Translations under genes and position numbers: made by a program
Source: Actinomycetota bacterium
GTDB taxonomy: Bacteria > Actinomycetota > Thermoleophilia > RBG-16-64-13
Assembly (NCBI GenBank): GCA_023488925.1
Contig: JAMDDA010000192.1
Span: 1 to 6,667 of the forward strand
DNA: 6,667 nucleotides
Direction of reading: 5' to 3'
Shown: positions 1 through 6,300 of the stretch, piece by piece
How the letters are laid out: every line of letters starts with the position of its first letter
Position numbering within the stretch: position 1 is the first letter of the stretch
Notes under the pieces: model-generated
Seen by the model: only the letters and a program-made list of their open reading frames with translations
The model's database searches: none
Told to the model about the DNA's origin: nothing

Positions 1-431
1 ACGACCTGGGACTGGTGCCGGCGCTCGAGCGGCTGCTGCGGCGCTCGAGCGAGTCGTTCGGGTTCCGCGCCGATTTCCAGACTCTGGGAGTCGGCAACCT
101 GGCTGTCGATCCCGACCGGCAACTGGTAGCGTATCGAGTGGTGCAGGAGGCTCTGACCAATGTGGGCCGCCATGCCTCCTGCACGCGGGTGAGCCTGGTT
201 CTCGAGCGGCGCGGCGACACCTTGGTGATAGTCGTGGAGGATGACGGGGTCGGATTTGCGGCCGACACCGTTCTGGCGGGCAAGGATCCGGCCCGCCACC
301 TGGGTCTCGACGGGATGCGGGAGCGGGTGGAGCTGGCCGGCGGGCGGCTGTGGATCGAGTCCACCCCGGGAGCCGGGACGGCCGTGCATGCCCATCTCCC
401 GCTGGCCGGGGGAGCGGAGGAGGGCGCATGA
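1..431 (+). CDS. Sensor histidine kinase, C-terminal part (NarX/DegS type, HATPase_c domain), 5'-truncated by window edge
   Basis: This is the last 142 residues of a two-component sensor kinase; codons are in frame from base 3 and the gene enters from the left edge. The fragment opens with DLGLVPALERLL, the sequence that normally follows the phosphorylated-His (HisKA_3) dimerisation helix pair in NarX/DegS/LiaS-type kinases. The ATP-binding domain follows: N-box VQEALTNVGRHA (about 142-177), G1 box VEDDGVGF (about 235-258) and G2 region GLDGMRERVELAGGRLWI (about 304-357), closing with STPGAGT and a final beta strand. The His box and any sensing or membrane domains lie outside the window, so the stimulus cannot be inferred. 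Its stop overlaps the start of the response regulator gene by 4 nt (ATGA), implying translational coupling. It would phosphorylate that regulator, and the pair probably controls the reductase operon downstream (inference from position). Confidence 0.93.
   Translation, partial: DLGLVPALERLLRRSSESFGFRADFQTLGVGNLAVDPDRQLVAYRVVQEALTNVGRHASCTRVSLVLERRGDTLVIVVEDDGVGFAADTVLAGKDPARHLGLDGMRERVELAGGRLWIESTPGAGTAVHAHLPLAGGAEEGA
416..424 (+). promoter_or_regulatory. Ribosome binding site of the response regulator gene
   Basis: A purine-rich GGAGGAGGG lies within the last codons of the kinase gene. Its first GGAGG (416-420) is 7 nt upstream of the ATG at 428. This fixes the regulator start at 428 rather than at the in-frame ATG at 350, which lies inside the kinase's conserved ATPase region. 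Confidence 0.7.
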
Positions 432-1102
432 GCCCGGTGCGGATTCTGCTGGTGGACGATCATCCCGTGGTGCGGGCCGGGCTCCGCATGTTGCTGGAGG
501 CCGACGCGACGATGGCCATCGTGGGCGAGGCAGGCACCACCGAAGAGGCGCTCGAGCAGGCGGCCGCGCTGCAGCCCGACCTGGTCCTGCTCGATCTGGG
601 TCTGGGGGAGGGCAGCGGCCTGGACGTCCTGCGGAGTCTTCCAGCGGTGGCGCCGCGGGCGCGGGCGGTGGTGCTGACCATGCACAGTGACGCCGATTAC
701 CTGCGCGCGGCGCTGAAGGAGGGTGCCGTGGGATACGTGCTCAAGCAGAGCGCCGACACAGATCTCCTGTCCGCGCTCCGGCGCGCCGCGGTGGGCGACG
801 TGTTCGTGGATAGTCACATGACGCGCGTGCTGCTGGAGGACCTCGTCGACGGCGGTACCCGGCAAGGGTCCGAGGGTGCAGCCCCCTCCAGTCGGAGGGT
901 GGAGGACATTCTGAGCGACCGGGAGTTCCAGGTGGCCCGTCTGATCGCTCTCGGGCACACGAACAAGGAGATCGGCCAGAGCCTGTTCCTGAGCGTGAAG
1001 ACCGTGGAGACGTATCGCGCCCGGGTGATGACGAAGCTGGGGCTGGCCAATCGAGCCGAGCTCGTGCGTCTGGCCCTGCGCGAGGGGTGGTTGGAGGAGT
1101 AG
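428..1102 (+). CDS. NarL/FixJ-family response regulator (REC + LuxR-type HTH)
   Basis: A 224-residue DNA-binding response regulator of the usual family length. The receiver domain occupies about residues 4-120: acidic pair D10-D11 in ILLVDDHP, predicted phosphoacceptor D56 in LVLLDLGL, switch T84 in VVLTMH and invariant K106 in YVLKQS. A linker of about 35 residues, rich in Ser, Arg and Gly, joins it to a GerE/LuxR helix-turn-helix (about 162-224: LSDREFQVARLIALGHTNKEI, then LFLSVKTVETYRARVMTKLG), where SVKTVETYRARV is the recognition helix. The start at 428 overlaps the kinase stop and has a strong ribosome site. One oddity is that the usual Met/Leu-Pro after the phosphoacceptor is replaced (D56-LGLGEGSGLDVL), although the downstream GLDVL is kept. 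The cognate kinase is the gene directly upstream. The likely target is the reductase operon beginning about 190 bp downstream, by analogy with TtrR and NarL; that target is inferred, not seen. Confidence 0.95.
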   Translation: MSPVRILLVDDHPVVRAGLRMLLEADATMAIVGEAGTTEEALEQAAALQPDLVLLDLGLGEGSGLDVLRSLPAVAPRARAVVLTMHSDADYLRAALKEGAVGYVLKQSADTDLLSALRRAAVGDVFVDSHMTRVLLEDLVDGGTRQGSEGAAPSSRRVEDILSDREFQVARLIALGHTNKEIGQSLFLSVKTVETYRARVMTKLGLANRAELVRLALREGWLEE

Positions 1103-1129
1103 CCGTTTCCCGAGCGCCGTTTCCCGAGC
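1102..1129. repeat. Tandem 14-bp direct repeat, two copies
   Basis: The unit GCCGTTTCCCGAGC occurs twice without a gap (1102-1115 and 1116-1129), and the next two bases (GC) begin a third copy. The first base is the last base of the regulator's TAG stop codon, so the repeat is entirely 3' untranslated. It sits just before the terminator-like hairpin. It may be simple slippage duplication; a binding role is not supported by anything else in the window. Confidence 0.8.
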
Positions 1130-1141
1130 GCTTTCTCGCCG

Positions 1142-1192
1142 CGGGCGGCCGGGGAAAACCCCGGGCCTCCCGTCCGGCGAATGCCGTGTTTT
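1142..1192 (+). terminator. Probable terminator of the two-component operon (GC hairpin, offset T-run)
   Basis: A long GC-rich hairpin is centred on a GGGG-AAAA-CCCC core (1151-1162). The stem continues outward as CC/GG and GG/CC with one bulged G (1165), then CGGG/CCCG across one mismatch (arms about 1142-1154 and 1159-1172). A second small hairpin CGGC-GAAT-GCCG (1175-1186) follows directly and is trailed by TGTTTTA (1187-1193). The T-run belongs to the small hairpin rather than the large one, so this is not a textbook intrinsic terminator. Its position about 40 bp after the regulator stop and before the next operon supports the role. Confidence 0.55.
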
Positions 1193-1241
1193 ACCCCACA
1201 TGAGGGCGTGTTTTTCCTGCTTCTGGTCCGGAGCCCCGCCT

Positions 1242-1262
1242 ACTACCCTGACTGGGAGTAGT
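1242..1262. promoter_or_regulatory. Hyphenated dyad, candidate operator for the reductase operon
   Basis: ACTAC (1242-1246) and GTAGT (1258-1262) form exact inverted arms around a centre at 1252, and inside them C1248/G1256 and A1251/T1253 also pair. Of ten possible base pairs, seven match. The shape TACCC-N7-GAGTA loosely resembles the paired heptamers bound by NarL-type regulators, although the spacing and two or three positions differ from the NarL consensus. It lies 26 nt upstream of the likely start of the B subunit and about 140 bp after a NarL/FixJ-type regulator gene. No convincing sigma-70 or sigma-54 promoter could be placed next to it. Operator function is an inference. Confidence 0.4.
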
Positions 1263-1278
1263 CAAAGTCGACCCTTTG
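1263..1278 (+). repeat. Short inverted repeat CAAAG-N6-CTTTG just before the B-subunit start
   Basis: CAAAG (1263-1267) and CTTTG (1274-1278) are inverted copies separated by six bases. The repeat directly abuts the dyad at 1242-1262 and overlaps the alternative TTG start at 1276. If transcribed it could form a weak 5-bp hairpin in the leader. It could equally be part of a binding site or chance. Confidence 0.3.
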
Positions 1279-1287
1279 GGGGCGCCG

Positions 1288-2019
1288 GTGAAAACCTTGA
1301 ATCTCGATGTCATGGCCGTGATGGATCGAGACCTGCGGCGGGCTCTCACCAAACCGGCGGAGAAGCGCCGCTGGAGCATGGTCATCGATCTGCAGCGTTG
1401 TATCGGCTGTGAAGCGTGCACGGTCGCCTGCAAGGCGGAGAACAAGACGCCGCCGGGAGTGGCATACAACGTGGTGATCGAGGGGGAGGTGGGCACCTAT
1501 CCGAACGTGCGACGCCGCTTCCTTCCGCGGCCCTGCATGCAGTGTGCGAAACCCCCGTGTGTCACGGTCTGTCCGGTGAGCGCCACCTACCGGCGGCCGG
1601 ACGGCGTGGTGGTGATCGATTACGAGGAGTGCATCGGTTGCCGCTACTGCCTGAACGCCTGTCCCTACGGCGCACGTTATTTCGACTCAGGCGAGTTCTA
1701 TACCGAAGGTACGCCCCGGGTGGAGCAGTACGAGCAGACGGTGACCCGCGACGTGGCGGACGAGCTCGGCCGCGAGTGGCGGCGTGTGGCCGGTAGGGAG
1801 TCCTCCCCGGTCGGCAACGCCCGCAAGTGCCACTACTGTTTGCACCGGCTCGAGAACGGGGCCTTGCCGGCGTGCGTGGTCACCTGCCTGGGACGGGCCC
1901 GCTACTTCGGCGACCTGAGCGATCCCGAAAGCCTGGTGGCCAAGCTGGTCGCCGACGAGCGGGTGGGGCGGCTGAAGGAAGAGCTCGGCACAGAACCGCA
2001 AACCTACTACCTGTTCTGA
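1288..2019 (+). CDS. Four-cluster [4Fe-4S] electron-transfer subunit (TtrB/PsrB/NrfC/DmsB family) of a molybdopterin reductase
   Basis: A 243-residue ferredoxin-like subunit that carries electrons from the membrane quinol-handling subunit to the molybdenum subunit. Sixteen Cys fall into the four family groups: C38/C41/C44/C48, C83/C86/C91/C95, C115/C118/C121/C125 and C181/C184/C196/C200 (the last with the usual 11-residue gap). Hallmarks are [34 protein letters not shown] and [18 protein letters not shown]. No signal peptide is visible, as expected for a subunit exported with its Tat-bearing partner. About 55 residues separate clusters three and four (C125-C181), where classic PsrB/DmsB-like proteins have roughly 20, so there is a charged insertion at about 133-178. 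Start choice is uncertain: GTG 1288 follows GGGGG at 1278-1282 and is preferred; TTG 1276 and ATG 1312 are alternatives with no better ribosome site. It is the first gene of the operon, 10 nt from the next. Confidence 0.93.
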   Translation: MKTLNLDVMAVMDRDLRRALTKPAEKRRWSMVIDLQRCIGCEACTVACKAENKTPPGVAYNVVIEGEVGTYPNVRRRFLPRPCMQCAKPPCVTVCPVSATYRRPDGVVVIDYEECIGCRYCLNACPYGARYFDSGEFYTEGTPRVEQYEQTVTRDVADELGREWRRVAGRESSPVGNARKCHYCLHRLENGALPACVVTCLGRARYFGDLSDPESLVAKLVADERVGRLKEELGTEPQTYYLF

Positions 2020-2024
2020 GGGGG
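2020..2024 (+). promoter_or_regulatory. Ribosome binding site of the membrane subunit gene
   Basis: GGGGG immediately follows the B-subunit TGA and lies 5 nt before the ATG at 2030. This favours 2030 over the adjacent in-frame GTG at 2027, where the spacing would be only 2 nt. Confidence 0.5.
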
Positions 2025-2029
2025 CGGTG

Positions 2030-3313
2030 ATGAGCAAGCGTTTGTGGATAGCTCTGGCCCTCGGCGTGGTCTCGGGAGGGATCGGCCTGTTCGGCCTGGT
2101 GGACCGTTTCGCGAACGGACACATCCACGCCAACTACGGGTCGGGCATTCCCTGGGCCCTCTGGGTGGTTTTCTACATCTTCTTCATCGGCCTGTCGGCG
2201 GGGGCATTCCTCATCTCCAGCCTGGTATACGTGTTCGGGGTGCATCGCTTCGAGCGCGTGGGTCGGCTGGCGGTGTTCACGGCGCTCATCTGTCTGGTCA
2301 CGGCGCTGTCGTTCATCTGGCTCGACCTGGGGCACATGTTCCGCGCGTACCGGACGATCATCAGCCCCAACTTCCGTTCGCCCATGGCCTGGATGATGTG
2401 GCTCTACTCCGCCTACTTCCTGATCTTGTTGGGCGAGGGCTGGTTTCTCATGCGGCGTGACTTTGCCGCGGCACGGACGAACGGCGGTCTGCGCGGCACG
2501 ATTCTGGGAGTCTTGGCCCTGGGAACCCCGGCCGGGGGGGATGAGGAACGCCGGCGCGATCTGCGCGTCGTGCGCATACTCGGCACCATCGGGGTGCCGG
2601 TCGCGGTGGCCTTCCACGGCGGAGTGGGCGCGCTCTTCGCCGTCTTGGCTTCGCGCCCGTACTGGAACACCGGCCTCTTCCCGGTGATGTTCCTGATCTC
2701 CGCCCTCGCCTCGGGAGGGGCGCTTCTTACGGCTATCACGCAACTCTTGTTCAACCGGGACGGATCACTGGACGAGGTGGTGCGTGAGCTGGGCCGCCTC
2801 GTGCTGCTGTTCCTGTTCGTGGACATCATCATGGAGATCGCGGAAGGGCTGGTGAGCCTCTACCCCAGCTCGCCGGCACACCGCGTACCTTTCCAAGAGC
2901 AGATGTTCGGCCCCTACTGGTGGACATTCTGGATCCTCGGCCTGGGCATGGCGTTGCTCGGCCCGGCCATCCTGCTCTTTGCGAAACGCAGGTCGCCACG
3001 CTGGATCGGGGTGGTGAGCCTTATCACGGTCATCGGGTTCGTGGGGGTGCGCTGGAACATCGTTCTGCCGGGTTTTGCCAACGAGCTGATCCCCGGGCTG
3101 CGCGCAGCCTATGTGGAGCCCAAGCTCTCGGCGGTGTACAACCCCTCGGCGATGGAGTGGTTGGTCGCTGCGGGAGCGATCGGTGCGGCGTTCGTGCTCT
3201 TCGTGGTGGGGGCCTGGCTGTTCCCCTTGCTGCCGGGGGGCCGGGCTGCGGCCGCCGATAAACGGGCCCCCCGGTCCGACCGATCTCTCGAGATGGTTCA
3301 GGAGGCTGAGTGA
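2030..3313 (+). CDS. NrfD/PsrC/TtrC-family polytopic membrane subunit (quinol-interacting anchor)
   Basis: A 427-residue integral membrane protein. Hydrophobic segments at about 5-24, 42-67, 80-100, 119-140, 186-207, 213-240, 254-276, 295-317, 324-345 and 376-400 suggest ten helices. The stretch SGIPWALWVVFYIFFIGLSAG in the second helix is the typical NrfD-family signature. In this family the subunit binds quinol and passes electrons to the four-cluster iron-sulfur partner, anchoring the complex to the cytoplasmic membrane. Conserved-looking polar or charged residues in or near helices (D99, H102, R105, R108, E136, H196, D265, E269, E272) are candidates for quinol binding or proton paths. It is longer than Salmonella TtrC (about 340 aa), with a charged loop at about 141-182 and a polar C-terminal tail at about 403-427. 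The gene starts 10 nt after the B subunit, and its TGA overlaps the A-subunit GTG by 4 nt, so the three genes are co-translated. Confidence 0.93.
   Translation: MSKRLWIALALGVVSGGIGLFGLVDRFANGHIHANYGSGIPWALWVVFYIFFIGLSAGAFLISSLVYVFGVHRFERVGRLAVFTALICLVTALSFIWLDLGHMFRAYRTIISPNFRSPMAWMMWLYSAYFLILLGEGWFLMRRDFAAARTNGGLRGTILGVLALGTPAGGDEERRRDLRVVRILGTIGVPVAVAFHGGVGALFAVLASRPYWNTGLFPVMFLISALASGGALLTAITQLLFNRDGSLDEVVRELGRLVLLFLFVDIIMEIAEGLVSLYPSSPAHRVPFQEQMFGPYWWTFWILGLGMALLGPAILLFAKRRSPRWIGVVSLITVIGFVGVRWNIVLPGFANELIPGLRAAYVEPKLSAVYNPSAMEWLVAAGAIGAAFVLFVVGAWLFPLLPGGRAAAADKRAPRSDRSLEMVQEAE
3300..3305 (+). promoter_or_regulatory. Ribosome binding site of the catalytic subunit gene (AGGAGG)
   Basis: A perfect AGGAGG lies in the last codons of the membrane subunit gene. 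It is 4 nt before the GTG at 3310 and 10 nt before the in-frame ATG at 3316. Both distances are off the optimum, so it supports a start here but does not choose between the two. Confidence 0.75.
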
Positions 3314-6300
3314 CCATGCACGAATGTACGCGACGGCAGTTCCTGAAAGGCTCCGCCCTGGCGGGCGGAGGGGCGCTGCTCGGGGTCGAGCTGCTCACCC
3401 GGGCCTCGCGGCCGTTGGTCGGGGAAGCCAAGGCGGTGGGCAACGGGAGCAACCCCCTGCTCCTGGCCGAGAACACGCTGTATACCACCTGCCTGCAGTG
3501 TCACATCAACTGTGACGTGAAGGTGCGGATCAGCGACGGACTGGTGGTCAAGATCGACGGCAACCCCTTGAGCCCGCAAAACCTGCTGCCGAACCTTCCC
3601 TCCGATTCCACCTCGTTGGACGAAGCGGCGCGCATCGACGGCAAGGTGTGCCCTCGGGGCCAGGCGGGTGTGCAGACGCTGTACGACCCCTACCGGCTCA
3701 CCAAGGTGCTGAAGAGAACGGGACCGCGCGGGTCAAATCAATGGAAGACCATTCCGTTCGCCCAGGCGATCGACGAGATCGTACAGGGCGGCAGGCTGTT
3801 CGCCGAGGCGGGTGAGGACCGGGTGGTTCCCGGGCTGCGCGACATATACGCGCTGAAGGATGCCGCCGTCGCGAAGGCCATGGAGGCCGACGTGAAGGCG
3901 CTGGCGGCGGGCGAACTCTTCCTGGCCGACTTCAAGAGCGCGCACGCCGACCACCTCGACGTGCTGATCGACCCCGACCACCCGGACCTGGGTCCCAAGA
4001 ACAACGGCTTCGTCTTCATGGCCGGTCGGATCGAGCACGGACGGGTGGATTTCGCCAAGCGTTTCACCAACGCCGCATTTGGCTCGGTGAACCTGATCGA
4101 GCACACGACCATCTGCGAGCAGTCCCACCACATTGCTTACGCGCAGCTCACGAACCAGCCGAAGGTCGAGAATGGGAAGTTGAAGTTCGAGAAGGGCAAG
4201 ACCCATCTCAAGCCGGATCTGCTGAACAGTGAGTTTGTGATCTTCTTCGGTACCGGGGCCTTCGAGGCCAACTTCGGGGTAACCCCCATGGCCGAGAAGG
4301 TCACCCACTCTGTGCTCACGCGCGGCTTCCGGTATGCGGTCGTCGACCCGCGGCTGTCCAAGACTGCCGGCAAGGCCGACTACTGGGTGCCTATCAAACC
4401 CGGAGCCGACGGGGCGCTCGCCATGGCCATGATCCGTTGGATCATCGACAACGAACGTTTCGATGCCGCCTTCCTCCGGAACGCGACGAAGGCGGCGGCC
4501 GTTGCCAACGGGGAGACCAGCTGGAGCGGCGCCGGGTACCTGGTAGAGATCAAGGACGGCGTGCCTTCCGGGTATCTGCGCGCCGCGGCAGTGGGCCTCG
4601 GGGGCGAGGACCAGCTGGTGGTCATGCGCGGTGGCACCCCCGTCGCGATCACCCCCGACGACGAGGAGCAGGCGGTGGTGGCCGATCTGGATGTGGCGAC
4701 TCGTCTCGGCACGGTGGAGGTCAAGTCTGCCTTCCGTCTGCTGGTCGAAAGTGCGCGCGCGAAGACACTGGAAGAGTACGCGCAGATTGCCGGAGTGGGA
4801 GTGTCCACCATCGAGACCCTGGCTGAGGAGTTCACCTCGCACGGGAAGAAGGCCGCCGCCGAGCTGTACCGCGGCGCCGTGCAGCACACCAACGGCTTCT
4901 ACAGCGCCCTCGCCATCATCAGCCTGAACACCCTGATCGGCAACATAGACTGGGCGGGCGGGCTCTCCGTCGGAGGCGGCCACTGGCACGAGATCGGGGA
5001 CAAAGACGGGCAGGCCTACCCCTTGGAGAAGCTTCATCCCGAAGCGATCAAGGCATTTGGCGTGCCCATCACACGGGAGAAATGGGCCTACGAGAAGAGC
5101 ACGCTGTTCGAGCGCGACGGCGGCTATCCGGCCAAGCGTCCGTGGTATCCGTTCACCGCGAACGTGTACCAGGAGGTGCTACCTTCGGCGGCGGATGGGT
5201 ACCCCTACCGGATCCAAGTGCTGTTCAACCACATGGGGACCCCGCTGTACTCCGCCCCAGCCGGTCACGTAGGGGTCGACATCGTCAAAGACGTCGAAAA
5301 GATTCCCTTGGTGATCTCCTGCGACATCGTGCTGGGAGAGACCACCAGCTACGCCGACTACGTCATCCCCGACATCACGTATCTCGAGCGGTGGGGCTTC
5401 ACCCACCCTGTACCCGACGTGCAGAGCAAGGTGAGCCACGTGCGCCAGCCGGTGGCTGCCCCTCTAACCGAGATCGTCGAGGTCGGCGGCGAGGTCATGC
5501 CCATCAGCATGGAGGCCACGCTGATTGCGATCGCGGAGAAGCTGGGGCTCTCCGGCTTCGGCAACGAGGGGTTCGGCCCGGGCGCGCCGCTCACGCGTCC
5601 CGAGGACTATTACCTGAAGATGGCGGCGAACATCGCCCTGGGCGACAAGCCGGGAGACACCGTGCCCGCGGCCTCGGAGGAGGAGGTCTCCCTGTTTCGC
5701 AAGGCGCGCCGCCATCTTCCCGCGGCCGTCTACGACTGGGAGCGCTGGCAGCGGGCGCTGCGTCCGGAAGAGTGGGCCCGGGTCGTATACGTGCTCAACC
5801 GCGGCGGTCGTTTCGACCCCTTCGCACACTCGTATGACGGCCCGCGGCTCGGACATCCGTTCGCCGGGTTGGTGCACCTCTATGCCGAGGGGCCGGGCAA
5901 GGGCAAGAACTCCCTGACCGGAGAGCCCTTGGGCGGCGTGCCTACCTACCGGGCGATACAGACCGCAGCGGCGAAGCCTGTCACCGGGACCGAAGGCGAG
6001 CTCAAACTGATCACCTTCAAGGAGGTGTTCCACACCCAGAGCCGCACGATCAGCAACTATTGGTCACTGCCGCTCCGGCCGGAAAACTCCGTGCTGCTCA
6101 ATCCGGTGGACGCGGCCGCCCGGGGCCTGACCAACGGGGACAAGGTCCGCTTGCGCTCGGCCTCCAATCCGGACGGAGTGGTGAAGATCGAGGGCCGGAC
6201 CGTGCCGGTGGTAGGCAGTGTGCTGATTCGCGAAGGTATCCGTCCGGGGGTGGTGGCGGTGTCGCACCACTTCGGCCACTGGGGGTACGGCGCGGCAACC

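Noticed and set aside
241..690. 149-codon open frame on the plus strand across the kinase/regulator junction
   Set aside because: The product is low-complexity Gly/Ala/Arg-rich and runs out of frame through the conserved ATPase and receiver domains.
1211..1253. Possible sigma-70 promoter (TTTTCC or TGCTTC with TACTAC as -10)
   Set aside because: Each hexamer matches the consensus at about half the positions and no sigma-54 GG-N10-GC pattern fits, so a promoter call would be a guess.
1880..2743. 287-codon open frame on the minus strand across the B and C subunit genes
   Set aside because: Its composition is charged and repetitive in His, Arg and Gln, as expected for the complement of membrane-protein codons. 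It has no domain or ribosome site and overlaps two real genes.
3733..5037. 434-codon open frame on the minus strand inside the catalytic subunit gene
   Set aside because: It lies wholly antisense to a gene with clear family motifs. Its sequence shows no recognisable domain, and long antisense open frames are expected at this GC content.
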